Of a stretch of DNA of 15,884 nucleotides, positions 1 through 7,587 are shown in pieces. How positions within the stretch are numbered: the stretch's first letter is position 1; each line of letters starts with the position of its first letter. The notes below the pieces were generated by a model that was not told the DNA's origin, ran no database searches, and saw only the letters and a program-made list of their open reading frames with translations. The translations under genes were made by a program, and so were the position numbers. The DNA is taken from assembly GCA_964644525.1 (NCBI GenBank), contig CAZXWC010000032.1, positions 1-15,884 on the forward strand. The letters run 5' to 3'. The DNA is from BM714 sp964644525. Its GTDB lineage: Bacteria; Bacillota; Clostridia; Peptostreptococcales; BM714.

Positions 1-60
1 TGGAAAGGAAAAGCAAAAACAAAAGAAAAAGCAAAGGCAAAGAGTAAAGTACAGTAAAAA

Positions 61-116
61 GTGGAAAGTGGAAAGTGGAAAGTGGAAAGTAGAAAGTGGA
101 AAGTGGAAAGTGGAAA
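61..116. repeat. 7-bp tandem repeat array (GTGGAAA)8
   Basis: Eight head-to-tail copies of GTGGAAA are seen, with copy five changed to GTAGAAA. The preceding 60 bases are also purine-rich and look like decayed repeat. A reading frame runs through the array, but its repetitive Lys/Glu/Ser/Trp translation follows directly from a 7-bp unit cycling through three frames, so I do not regard it as a gene. A related array lies at 15831-15884. Confidence 0.95.
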
Positions 117-217
117 AAACAATACAAAAGGCATACAACTTAAAAATCCCATAGCAGATGGCTTTATGCATCTAAGCTTGTTTTTGCTAATAGCTACTTT
201 GAGTTATTATAAGATGA

Positions 218-530
218 CGAAAGGTTTTGACTGTGAAACATTGCTCGAGGCTTGGTTTTCAAGGCTTTGGATAAAAGAAAATCGTAAAAATTCACTTTGG
301 CTTTAGCCCGATACGAAGTGAGTTTGTGAATTTTAGATTTTCTTGAAAGGCAAGGCCTAATGAAAAGCAGCCATAGAGCGCAGTGACCAGACAAATCTTG
401 AGTCGAAAATCTGATGTTAAGCTGAAAATGGGTGAATACCCACAGGGCACGCGAAACAACGCATCGGGAGATGGTGTTCAATCTGAAGCGGCAACTGGCT
501 TTTAAGGCAATAGCAGTGGGATGAGTAAAG
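218..530 (+). ncRNA. Putative stand-alone HEARO/omega RNA-like structured RNA
   Basis: This stretch has no credible protein gene but is rich in nested complementarity. A long arm pairs 248-254 with 351-358, 275-283 with 336-344 (9 bp perfect) and 285-295 with 326-335, capped by GGC-TTTA-GCC at 299-308. Further hairpins are TGGGT/ACCCA at 429-442 and a hairpin at 455-478 closed by the GNRA loop GGGA. The order of conserved-looking blocks matches what I remember of IscB omega RNA: GAGCGCAG (376-383), CGAAA (404-408), the G-rich/C-rich hairpin, then GATGG (470-474) followed by CAATCT (479-484). ATGA, the tetranucleotide next to which HEARO elements are reported to insert, ends at 217 just upstream. 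No IscB/IsrB gene lies within the window. Boundaries are approximate, and the family assignment is from memory, not a covariance search. It could instead be an unrelated structured RNA or a mobile-element end. Confidence 0.5.
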
Positions 531-556
531 GTAAAAAAACAGATAATAGAAAAAAG

Positions 557-589
557 AAAAAGGACGGGCAAATTAATGCCGTCCTTTTT
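557..589 (-). terminator. Bidirectional intrinsic terminator
   Basis: GGACGG (562-567) pairs with CCGTCC (579-584) around an 11-nt loop, flanked by A-rich sequence on the left and TTTTT on the right. Read on the minus strand it lies 14 bp past the stop of the FabK-like gene and is followed by a long U-rich run. Read on the plus strand it could also end the putative structured RNA. Confidence 0.85.
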
Positions 590-602
590 AAATACTGGGA
601 TT

Positions 603-1676
603 CTATAGATTTGCTTCGGCTTCTGTCGTGAGTTCGTCCATAAGCTCCTTAAGGGGAACAATTCTGTCAACCTTGCAACCTTGGCTGCCTATGAACACCA
701 AACCGTCATCCACATCGCCCTCTACAGCCTTTACAAGGGCTTCTGTTATGCAATAGGGAGCCGTAGCCGGATTGCATGCCTTTAGGCATCCGAAGCATTT
801 CTTTATTCTTTTTCCCGATTGCTCGACCTTTTTAACATGGTTGTTGTAAATGGCCCTTCCAGGCATTCCAAGAGGACTTACCACAATCTTGATTGAATCT
901 TCATTTGCATTTACATATGCTTGTTTGAAATTTATGTGAGCGTCGCATTCGTCGGTTGCAACGAAACGGGTTGCCATCTGAACGCCTGAAGCTCCAACCT
1001 TTATGAATTCGGCAATGTCCTTTCCGGTATAAATCCCGCCGGCTGCTACAACGGGGATTTTTTTGCCGAAGGCTTCTTCGAAAGGTTTAAGAATTTCAAT
1101 CACACCAGTAACTATATCCTTGAGGCTTGGAAGAACAGGCTTGGAGAGGGCCTCTGGACTAAAGCCGAGGTGGCCACCCGCTTTTGGTCCTTCAACGACT
1201 ACAAGGTCGGGAAGGTAGTTGTACTTTTTTGTCCAAAGTCTGGTTATAACTCTTGCGCCTTTTGCCGAGGATACTATGGGGGCTATCTTCGTGACCGAAT
1301 GCTTGACCATTTCGGGAAGATTAGTAGGCAGTCCGGCTCCCGATATGATAAGATTCACTTTTTCTTCAACACAGACGCGAACCTGCTCGGCATAATTATT
1401 TGTTGCCGTCATTATGTTTACCCCAAGTATTCCATTAGGGCTTATGCTTTTGGCCTTCTGTATTTCTTTTCTCAGTCCCCTCAGATTTGCTGCATCATTG
1501 TCGCTTTCGAAATCGGGTTCCCGAAATCCTACCTGTGCGGCCGATATTACGCCTACGCCTCCGGCATTCGCCACTGCCGAGGCCAAAGATGACATCGATA
1601 CCCCTATTCCCATGCCGCCTTGTATTATAGGTATTCGGGCCGTCAAATTATCTATTGTCAATGGTTTAAGTTTCAA
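603..1676 (-). CDS. FabK/nitronate monooxygenase-family FMN oxidoreductase
   Basis: This is a 357-residue TIM-barrel flavoprotein of the NPD/2-nitropropane dioxygenase superfamily. The N-terminal PIIQGGMGIGVS loop (residues 16-27) and the EGPKAGGHLGF segment with His169 are family FMN/active-site motifs, as are the later AAGGI and ASGVQMATRF motifs. The C-terminal part carries four cysteines spaced C-x2-C-x3-C-x7-C (residues 294-309), which the operon FabK (3615-4559) lacks; they could bind metal or an Fe-S cluster, but that is inference. I chose TTG at 1676 as the start because AAAGGAG lies 9 nt upstream; the frame stays open 45 codons further, but those residues would span the promoter and operator. 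The promoter carries the same FabT-type palindrome as the divergent fab operon, suggesting a lipid-related role. It may be a second enoyl-ACP reductase or a nitronate monooxygenase; sequence alone does not decide. Confidence 0.85.
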   Translation of the reverse strand: MKLKPLTIDNLTARIPIIQGGMGIGVSMSSLASAVANAGGVGVISAAQVGFREPDFESDNDAANLRGLRKEIQKAKSISPNGILGVNIMTATNNYAEQVRVCVEEKVNLIISGAGLPTNLPEMVKHSVTKIAPIVSSAKGARVITRLWTKKYNYLPDLVVVEGPKAGGHLGFSPEALSKPVLPSLKDIVTGVIEILKPFEEAFGKKIPVVAAGGIYTGKDIAEFIKVGASGVQMATRFVATDECDAHINFKQAYVNANEDSIKIVVSPLGMPGRAIYNNHVKKVEQSGKRIKKCFGCLKACNPATAPYCITEALVKAVEGDVDDGLVFIGSQGCKVDRIVPLKELMDELTTEAEANL

Positions 1677-1705
1677 ATTTACAGTCTCCTTTGAAGTTGA
1701 TTTAA

Positions 1706-1726
1706 ATACTTTGATATTCAAAGTAT
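1706..1726. promoter_or_regulatory. FabT-type operator, box 1
   Basis: A perfect inverted repeat has 9-bp arms ATACTTTGA and TCAAAGTAT separated by TAT. It matches the known FabT operator core TTTGA-N3-TCAAA. It overlaps the -10 hexamer of the minus-strand promoter, so binding should block transcription of the FabK-like flavoprotein. Confidence 0.85.
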
Positions 1727-1750
1727 AAGCAAAAGAACTTTTCCTGTCAA
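1722..1750 (-). promoter_or_regulatory. Sigma-A promoter of the FabK-like gene
   Basis: On the minus strand TTGACA (1750-1745), a 17-nt spacer and TATACT (1727-1722) form a near-consensus promoter. The transcript would begin near 1715, about 40 nt before the TTG start. Operator box 1 covers the -10 element. Confidence 0.88.
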
Positions 1751-1771
1751 CCTTTGGATAATGGAAAAAAA

Positions 1772-1800
1772 TTGACAAAGAATTTATTTCGGTATATACT
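1772..1800 (+). promoter_or_regulatory. Sigma-A promoter of the fabT-fab operon
   Basis: TTGACA (1772-1777), a 17-nt spacer and TATACT (1795-1800) match the divergent promoter hexamer for hexamer. Transcription should begin near 1807, inside operator box 2, about 70 nt before the fabT start. The two -35 elements are 21 bp apart, back to back. Confidence 0.9.
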
Positions 1801-1814
1801 TTGAAAGTCAAAAT
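1796..1814. promoter_or_regulatory. FabT-type operator, box 2
   Basis: ATACTTTGA, AAG, then TCAAAAT form an imperfect copy of the TTTGA-N3-TCAAA palindrome. It overlaps the -10 element and predicted start site of the plus-strand promoter, the expected place for autorepression of fabT and repression of the fab operon. Confidence 0.8.
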
Positions 1815-1819
1815 AAAAA

Positions 1820-1838
1820 TGCTTTGAATATCAAAGCA
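1820..1838. promoter_or_regulatory. FabT-type operator, box 3
   Basis: TGCTTTGA, ATA, then TCAAAGCA is a perfect 8-bp-arm palindrome with the FabT core. Its centre is 24 bp from that of box 2, a little over two helical turns, so adjacent dimers could bind on a similar face of the DNA. It lies in the fabT leader. Confidence 0.8.
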
Positions 1839-1877
1839 CCGATAAATCTGGATAAATGCTTAAGGAGGTGGCAGTTT

Positions 1878-2345
1878 TTGTCTGATACTTCAAGAGTATT
1901 AAATGAAATACTGGTGGAACTTTTTTGGAATATTCTAAACATAGAGGAAAAGGAACTCAAACGTATGGGATGCCTTTTGTCCATGACCGAGATGCATACA
2001 ATAGAACAGATAGGTTTGGGGAAACCCCAATCCATGAGTGTTGTGGCCAAAAAACTGAATATTACCATCGGAACACTAACTACGTCCATTAATCGCCTGG
2101 TCAAGAAGGGTTATGTCGAGAGAAACAGGAATCCAAAGGACCGCAGGATTGTAGAAATAAACCTGACCAACAAAGGCAAGGAAGCATATCTCATGCATGC
2201 AAGATTTCACGAGGGCATGGTAAATGGAGTGATGGAGGATTTGAAAATACAGGATGACAAGCAACTTATAAATGCGCTTGACAATTTAAATGAATATTTT
2301 AAGAAAAAATATCAAGCAGATGAAAAGAAAGGGGTGGCTGAATGA
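1878..2345 (+). CDS. fabT: FabT-like MarR-family repressor of fatty acid synthesis
   Basis: The product is a 155-residue MarR-family winged-helix regulator, about the usual size. Residues 53-75 hold the helix-turn-helix (VVAKKLNITIGTLTTSINRL), followed by a wing with the family's DRR at 88-90. FabT proteins repress type II fatty acid synthesis genes and use long-chain acyl-ACP as corepressor; that ligand is family knowledge and not visible here. The start is TTG at 1878, 9 nt after AAGGAGG (1862-1868); an earlier in-frame TTG at 1824 falls inside operator box 3 and lacks a ribosome binding site. Being first in the fab operon and carrying FabT boxes on its own promoter support autoregulation. 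Its stop overlaps the fabH start (ATGA), implying coupled translation. Confidence 0.9.
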   Translation: MSDTSRVLNEILVELFWNILNIEEKELKRMGCLLSMTEMHTIEQIGLGKPQSMSVVAKKLNITIGTLTTSINRLVKKGYVERNRNPKDRRIVEINLTNKGKEAYLMHARFHEGMVNGVMEDLKIQDDKQLINALDNLNEYFKKKYQADEKKGVAE

Positions 2346-3322
2346 ATTACGCCAACATAATTGGCACAGGCACTTATGTTCCTGAGAAAATTGTTGACAA
2401 CCATATGTTGTCAAGATTGGTTGAAACGAGCGATGAATGGATAAGGACCAGAACAGGAATAAAGGAAAGAAGAATAACGACAGGGGAAAATACATCGGAT
2501 CTTGCGTTTAAGGCGTCGCAAGCGGCACTTGAAAACGCGGGAATGTACCCCGAGGACCTCGACATGATTATTCTCTCTACATTGACTCCGGATTATTTTA
2601 CGCCTGCAACGGCTTGCCTTGTACAAAGAAGGCTTGGTGCTGAAAATGCGGCTGCTTTCGATGTGTCGGCAGCTTGCTCGGGTTTTCTCTATGGGTTGGA
2701 TATTGCTGACAGTTTCATAAAGTCCGGCAAGGCAAAAAACATTTTATTGGTAAGCTCGGAGGTAATGTCAAAAGTAATAGACTGGCAAGAAAGAAATACA
2801 TGCGTTCTATTTGGAGACGGAGCAGGAGCGGTTGTGCTAAAGGCATCGCCCTATCATGGAATAATAAATACGGTGACTGGCTCTAAAGGCGATATTGAAG
2901 GCAATTTGGTTTCGAAATCCAGAAACCTTGCAAATCCTTTCATGGAAAATCCGGAAAGCGGGGAAAACTATCTATCTATGAACGGAAAGGAAATATTTAA
3001 ATTTGCCACGCGCATAATGAGGAAAGCTTTGAGAGATGTCACGGCCGGGACAGGCGTAGATTTGAGCGGAGTAAAGTATATAGTTCCGCATCAGGCAAAC
3101 GACAGAATGTTTGAGTATGTCGCGGGTAAAATGAAATTCGACAAGGAAAAATTCTATGTGAATCTTGAAAGGTTTGGTAACACATCATCGGCCAGCATAC
3201 CGATTGCACTGGATGAAATGGCTAAAAAGGATTTGCTTTCAAAGGGAGATAAGCTTATTTTTGTGGGATTTGGAGGCGGACTGACATGGGGAGCCGCACT
3301 TGTTGAATGGCAACTGGACTGA
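2342..3322 (+). CDS. fabH: 3-oxoacyl-ACP synthase III (KAS III)
   Basis: FabH starts fatty acid chains by condensing an acyl-CoA primer with malonyl-ACP in the cytoplasm. At 326 residues it has the normal family length. The Cys-His-Asn triad is visible: Cys112 in DVSAACSGF, His250 in VPHQAND, and Asn280 in RFGNTSS. The glycine-rich end GFGGGLTWGA is also typical. Primer preference, straight or branched, cannot be read from the sequence, although the butyrate kinase locus further along could provide related acyl groups. The ATG overlaps the fabT stop by four bases, and AAAGGGG precedes it. Confidence 0.97.
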   Translation: MNYANIIGTGTYVPEKIVDNHMLSRLVETSDEWIRTRTGIKERRITTGENTSDLAFKASQAALENAGMYPEDLDMIILSTLTPDYFTPATACLVQRRLGAENAAAFDVSAACSGFLYGLDIADSFIKSGKAKNILLVSSEVMSKVIDWQERNTCVLFGDGAGAVVLKASPYHGIINTVTGSKGDIEGNLVSKSRNLANPFMENPESGENYLSMNGKEIFKFATRIMRKALRDVTAGTGVDLSGVKYIVPHQANDRMFEYVAGKMKFDKEKFYVNLERFGNTSSASIPIALDEMAKKDLLSKGDKLIFVGFGGGLTWGAALVEWQLD

Positions 3323-3351
3323 AAGTAAAATACACAAAGGAGAAAAAAACA

Positions 3352-3579
3352 ATGATATTTGAAAAAATCAAGGAAATTCTAGTGGATGAATTGGGAGTGG
3401 AAGCTGAGGAAGTATTGATGGAAAGCAAGATAAAGGATGATTTGGACGCCGATTCTTTGGATATAGTTCAAGTTGTAATGGCGGTTGAAGAGGCTTTTGA
3501 AATAGAAGTCGAAGAGGAAGAGACGGAAAAACTTATTACGGTCGGAGATGTTGTACGATATGTGGAAGAGAACAAATAA
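3352..3579 (+). CDS. acpP: Acyl carrier protein
   Basis: The gene encodes a 75-residue acidic protein of the ACP family that carries growing acyl chains on 4'-phosphopantetheine. The attachment motif is DADSLD, with Ser35 as the modified serine, and the helices around it are strongly Glu/Asp-rich. The start is ATG 3352, 8 nt after AAAGGAG; the frame is open upstream to 3307 into the end of fabH, but that would add 15 residues not expected in an ACP. It sits between fabH and fabK with short gaps, so it belongs to the same transcript. Confidence 0.96.
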   Translation: MIFEKIKEILVDELGVEAEEVLMESKIKDDLDADSLDIVQVVMAVEEAFEIEVEEEETEKLITVGDVVRYVEENK

Positions 3580-3614
3580 TCAATAAGAGGCATGCTCTGG
3601 AAAGTGGGGGTTTG

Positions 3615-4559
3615 ATGGCGAAGAAAAAATTCAAGGACTTGATAGGGATAGATTATCCCATAATCCAGGGAGGAATGGCCTGGATTTCAGATGCACAGCT
3701 GGCTGCCGCAGTATCAAATGCCGGAGGCTTGGGAATAATAGCTGCAGGCAATGCGCCCGGCCAATGGGTGAAAGAACAAATACGAAAAGCGAAGACCCTG
3801 ACAAACAAGCCCTTCGGGGTCAATGTCATGCTCCTCAGCCCCTTTGTTGAGGAGGTTGCAGAGGTTGTATGGGAAGAAAAGGTAAAGGTCATAGTTACCG
3901 GAGCCGGAAACCCAGGCAAATACATCAAGAAGTGGCGCGAAAACGACGTGAAAATAATACCGGTTGTGCCTTCTGTAGGACTGGCTAAACGCATGGAGGG
4001 AACAGGGGTCGACGCTCTAATTGCCGAAGGTACCGAAGCGGGAGGACACATAGGGGAATTGACAACGATGTGTCTTTTGCCTCAAGTTGTAGACGCCGTC
4101 GATATCCCGGTTCTTGCGGCCGGAGGAATTGCGGATGGACGAGGGATAGCCGCTGCGTTCATGATGGGTGCTTCAGGTGTACAGGTGGGTACGCGTTTTC
4201 TTGTTGCCAAGGAATGCAATGTCCATGACAACTACAAAAAGAAAATCCTCGATGCAAAGGATATTGACACGCTTGTTACGGGAAGGCCTACGGGACATCC
4301 GGTTCGGGTTTTAAAAAACAAGCTCGCCAGAATGTATAAAAAGATGGACAAAGAAGCTGTGCCTGCCGAAAAATACGAAGAACTCGGAAGGGGAGCTTTG
4401 CACAAGGCAGCTTGTCTGGGTGACGTGTCGATGGGCTCAATAATGAGCGGGCAGATTGCTGGACTGGTAAGCAAAGAGCAGACTGCTTCGGAAATAATTG
4501 AAGAGATGTTCGGCGAACTCAAACTTCTTCTCGAAAATGCTAAAGATTTCAACATTTAG
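3615..4559 (+). CDS. fabK: Enoyl-ACP reductase II (FMN-dependent)
   Basis: FabK reduces trans-2-enoyl-ACP in the last step of each elongation cycle, using FMN and NAD(P)H. The protein has 314 residues, as usual. Visible motifs are the N-terminal PIIQGGMAWIS loop (15-25), the EGTEAGGHIGE segment with the expected catalytic His145, AAGGIADGRG, and GASGVQVGTRF. Genome-wide absence of FabI cannot be judged, but none lies here, and FabK within the fab cluster is typical of Clostridia and streptococci. ATG 3615 is preferred over an adjacent in-frame TTG at 3612 for its distance from GTGGGGG. It is homologous to the divergent flavoprotein at 603-1676 but lacks that protein's C-terminal cysteines. 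Confidence 0.95.
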   Translation: MAKKKFKDLIGIDYPIIQGGMAWISDAQLAAAVSNAGGLGIIAAGNAPGQWVKEQIRKAKTLTNKPFGVNVMLLSPFVEEVAEVVWEEKVKVIVTGAGNPGKYIKKWRENDVKIIPVVPSVGLAKRMEGTGVDALIAEGTEAGGHIGELTTMCLLPQVVDAVDIPVLAAGGIADGRGIAAAFMMGASGVQVGTRFLVAKECNVHDNYKKKILDAKDIDTLVTGRPTGHPVRVLKNKLARMYKKMDKEAVPAEKYEELGRGALHKAACLGDVSMGSIMSGQIAGLVSKEQTASEIIEEMFGELKLLLENAKDFNI

Positions 4560-4570
4560 GAGGGCTTGAC

Positions 4571-5593
4571 ATGGGTAAAATAGGATTTTTATTTTCCGGC
4601 CAGGGATCGCAGTATATAGGCATGGGAAAAGACCTTATAGAAAAGTATAAAAGCAGTAAGGATGTATTCGATGAAGCCGATGAGGCTTTGGAAATGGATT
4701 TAACCAAAATGGTAACGGAAGGGGATCAGGACGAACTTAATTTGACTGAAAACACCCAACCGGCGGTACTTACAACAAGTGTGGCGGCTCTTAAGGCTGC
4801 AGAAAAAAAGGGTTTGAAACCTGATGTTGTGGCGGGCCTCAGCCTGGGAGAATATACCGCGCTTGTGGCTGCGGGAGCGCTTGCTTTTGCCGCGGCGGTA
4901 AAACTTGTAAAGAAACGTGGAAGATACATGCAGGACGCAGTGCCCGAAGGAAAGGGGACTATGGCCGCCATAATAGGATTAGACGAGAATAAGGTCCAGG
5001 AAGCTGTAGATGAAGCCAGGCAGTACGGTATTGTCGAATGCGCCAATTTTAATTGCCCCGGCCAGATTGTTATAGGCGGGGAAATAGAGGCCGTTGAAAA
5101 GGCTTCGTCTCTAGCCAGGGAAAAGGGGGCAAAGCTTGTTGCTCCACTAAAGGTGAGCGCGCCTTTCCATACTTCAATGCTGAAGCCTGCCGCAGACAAG
5201 CTTGCCGAGGAATTAAAGAATATTAATTTTGAGGATTTGAGTGTTCCGCTTGTATCGAATGTGTTTGCTGAATACATTGAACACAAGGACCACATAAAAG
5301 ACATACTCAAGAATCAGGTTATGAAGCCGGTTCAATGGGAAAGAAGCATTCAGAAAATGGTAAACGACGGAGTTGACACCTTTGTAGAAATAGGTCCGGG
5401 CAAGACTCTCAGCGGATTCATAAAGAAAATAGGCAGGAAAGAAAAAATCAAACTCAAGATAGTAAACATAGAGGATGTCAAATCTCTCGAAAAGGCGGTT
5501 GAAACCCTTAAGCCCAAGGCAAGCATTACAATAGAAAGCATAAACCTACTGACTGCTAAAAAAAAAGGAAAGATAGGTGATAAGGCATGTTGA
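4571..5593 (+). CDS. fabD: Malonyl-CoA:ACP transacylase
   Basis: FabD moves malonyl from CoA to ACP, supplying FabH and FabF. Motifs include LFSGQGSQ (7-14), the nucleophile Ser91 in GLSLGEY, the carboxylate-binding Arg116 in KKRGRYM, His200 in SAPFHTSM, and VEIGPGKTL near the end. At 340 residues it is about 30 longer than many FabD proteins; the extra part is a Lys-rich C-terminal tail after the NIEDVKSLE helix, and I see no domain in it. TAGGAGGG precedes the ATG. Its last seven bases overlap the start of fabG, indicating coupled translation. Confidence 0.96.
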   Translation: MGKIGFLFSGQGSQYIGMGKDLIEKYKSSKDVFDEADEALEMDLTKMVTEGDQDELNLTENTQPAVLTTSVAALKAAEKKGLKPDVVAGLSLGEYTALVAAGALAFAAAVKLVKKRGRYMQDAVPEGKGTMAAIIGLDENKVQEAVDEARQYGIVECANFNCPGQIVIGGEIEAVEKASSLAREKGAKLVAPLKVSAPFHTSMLKPAADKLAEELKNINFEDLSVPLVSNVFAEYIEHKDHIKDILKNQVMKPVQWERSIQKMVNDGVDTFVEIGPGKTLSGFIKKIGRKEKIKLKIVNIEDVKSLEKAVETLKPKASITIESINLLTAKKKGKIGDKAC

Positions 5594-6327
5594 AAGGGAA
5601 AACGGCTGTAATCACAGGTGCAAGCAGGGGAATAGGGAAGGCTGTGGCAGTGCGCTTGGGAAAAGCCGGAGCAAACCTGGTCCTTAATTACAGAAGCAGG
5701 GATAATTCTATGGACGAGCTTATAGAGTCGCTTGAAAAAGAAGGAGTAAAGGCTGTAAAAGTAAAAGGTGATGTTTCAAATTCGGACGATGCAAAGCAGC
5801 TCATGAAAGTCGCAAAGGATACTTTCGGGTCCATCGACATACTGGTCAACAATGCGGGAATAACCAAGGACAAATTGATAATACAAATGAAGGATGAAGA
5901 TTTTGACTCTGTCATACGGGTCAATCTGAAAGGCAGCTACAATTGCATTAAACACGCCGCCAGAACCATGATGAAGCAGAGGTCGGGCAAAATTGTTAAT
6001 ATGGCTTCGGTTGTTGGGGTTTCGGGAAATGCAGGCCAGATAAATTATTCGGCATCCAAGGCCGGTGTTATAGGGATGACAAAATCTGCGGCAAGAGAAC
6101 TTGCAGGCAGAAACATTACCGTTAACGCAGTTGCGCCTGGATTCATAGAAACCGATATGACAAAAGCCCTTGTTGAAAAAGCGAAGGGGGACATGGTCTC
6201 GGGAATACCATTGGGCCGGCTGGGCTCGCCTGAAGACGTTGCCGAGGCTGTAGCTTTTCTCTCTTCGGATTCCGCAGACTATGTTACAGGACAAGTGCTT
6301 CATGTCGACGGCGGCATGGTGATGTAA
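5587..6327 (+). CDS. fabG: 3-oxoacyl-ACP reductase
   Basis: FabG is the NADPH-dependent short-chain dehydrogenase that carries out the first reduction of the elongation cycle. The 246-residue protein shows the cofactor loop TGASRGIG (10-17), NNAG (88-91), the active-site Asn113, Ser141, and the Tyr154-x3-Lys158 pair in YSASK, and ends in the family's VTGQVLHVDGGMVM. The start ATG lies within the fabD coding end and is preceded by AGGTGATAAGG. All catalytic residues are present. Confidence 0.97.
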   Translation: MLKGKTAVITGASRGIGKAVAVRLGKAGANLVLNYRSRDNSMDELIESLEKEGVKAVKVKGDVSNSDDAKQLMKVAKDTFGSIDILVNNAGITKDKLIIQMKDEDFDSVIRVNLKGSYNCIKHAARTMMKQRSGKIVNMASVVGVSGNAGQINYSASKAGVIGMTKSAARELAGRNITVNAVAPGFIETDMTKALVEKAKGDMVSGIPLGRLGSPEDVAEAVAFLSSDSADYVTGQVLHVDGGMVM

Positions 6328-6338
6328 GGAGGATGAAC

Positions 6339-7577
6339 ATGAAAAAAAGAATTGTGATAACTGGAATGGGAGCTATTACTCCTTTAGGAAACGATGTTGA
6401 AAGCTTTTGGGAAAGTATAAAGGAAGCAAGGCCCGGAATAGATTTCATAAGCGGATTCGATGCCAGTGGAATAAAAGTCAATGTGGCTGGTGAAGTAAAG
6501 GGATTCGATCCGGTGCAATATATTGACAAAAAAGAAGCCAAGCGCATGGACCGTTACACACAGCTGGCAATAGCTGCCTCGAAGCAGGCGTTTGAAGACT
6601 CGGGACTGAAGGAGACAGAATACAATCCGGAACGCATGGGTGTAATAGTGGGCTCAGGGATAGGCGGACTGGCAACAATAGAAGAGCAGGCAGGAAAGCT
6701 TAAAAGCAGGGGGCCCAAGCGCATCTCACCATTTTTCATACCGATGTCGATTGTAAATATGGCTTCGGGGAATGTGGCCATAGCTCTTGGAGCAAAGGGA
6801 CTATGCAACACCGTGGTAACGGCCTGTGCATCCGGAACAAATGCAGTCGGCGAGGCCTTTCGGAATTTGCAGTATGGCTATGCCGACATCATAGTCGCGG
6901 GTGGAACCGAAGCGGCTGTAACACTTCTGGGAGTGGCTGGATTTGAAGCCATGACGGCGCTGTCCACAAAAGACGATCCGGCGCGAGCGTCAATACCTTT
7001 CGATGTGGAGAGAGATGGTTTTGTAATGGCTGAGGGATCAGGAATGATGGTTCTTGAGACATTGGAACATGCGCAGAATCGAAATGCCAGGATATACGGC
7101 GAAATCGTAGGCTACGGATTCACCTGCGACGCCCACCATATAACTGCGCCGGCTCCAGGAGGAGAAGGCGGAGCGAGGGCCATGAAACTTGCAATAGGAG
7201 ATGCGGGAATAAAGCCGACCGAGGTTTCATACATCAACGCGCACGGCACAAGCACTCCATACAATGACAAATTTGAAACCCAGGCCATAAAAACGGCCTT
7301 CGGGGGGGCTGCAAAGGACATACCGGTAAGCTCGACAAAATCCATGACAGGACACATGCTGGGCGCTGCTGGAGCTATTGAGGCTATTGTCTGCGCAAAG
7401 GCTCTGCAAGAGGGATTCGTACCAGCCACGGCCGGGCTTTCCAAAGCTGACCCGGAGTGCGACTTGGATTATGTTCCCGGAAAAGGCCGCGAAAAAGAGC
7501 TTTCTTACGCCCTTTCAAATTCACTTGGTTTTGGAGGGCATAACGCGACTATAATCCTTAAAAAATGGGAAGACTAG
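6339..7577 (+). CDS. fabF: 3-oxoacyl-ACP synthase II (KAS II)
   Basis: FabF extends acyl-ACP by condensation with malonyl-ACP. The Cys-His-His triad plus lysine is complete: Cys163 in VTACASGTNAV, His302 in NAHGTSTPYND, Lys334, and His339 in KSMTGHMLGAAGA. At 412 residues it matches the family. The start is ATG 6339, 6 nt after GGAGG (6328-6332); a second in-frame ATG at 6333 directly abuts that ribosome binding site and so is unlikely. The gap from fabG is only 11 bases. Confidence 0.97.
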   Translation: MKKRIVITGMGAITPLGNDVESFWESIKEARPGIDFISGFDASGIKVNVAGEVKGFDPVQYIDKKEAKRMDRYTQLAIAASKQAFEDSGLKETEYNPERMGVIVGSGIGGLATIEEQAGKLKSRGPKRISPFFIPMSIVNMASGNVAIALGAKGLCNTVVTACASGTNAVGEAFRNLQYGYADIIVAGGTEAAVTLLGVAGFEAMTALSTKDDPARASIPFDVERDGFVMAEGSGMMVLETLEHAQNRNARIYGEIVGYGFTCDAHHITAPAPGGEGGARAMKLAIGDAGIKPTEVSYINAHGTSTPYNDKFETQAIKTAFGGAAKDIPVSSTKSMTGHMLGAAGAIEAIVCAKALQEGFVPATAGLSKADPECDLDYVPGKGREKELSYALSNSLGFGGHNATIILKKWED

Positions 7578-7587
7578 GAGGGGCGAA

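Noticed and set aside
61..116. CRISPR array
   Set aside because: Repeats are direct 7-bp tandem units with no spacers, and no cas gene is present.
140..190. Possible small hairpin AGATG/CATCT followed by TTGTTTTT
   Set aside because: Only five base pairs; too weak to call a terminator.
61..306. Open frame through the left repeat array (81 codons)
   Set aside because: It is created by the 7-bp repeat cycling through frames; it lacks a clear ribosome binding site and runs into the structured RNA region.
194..670. Minus-strand open frame of 158 codons
   Set aside because: It overlaps the 3' end of the flavoprotein gene, the terminator and the structured RNA; its translation shows no domain.
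1677..1811. N-terminal extension of the FabK-like gene to 1811
   Set aside because: It would translate the promoter and operator boxes; TTG 1676 has the proper ribosome binding site and leads straight into the conserved domain.
4726..5310. Long minus-strand open frame inside fabD (194 codons)
   Set aside because: Shadow of fabD: Ser/Ala/Phe-rich translation, no ribosome binding site and no known domain.
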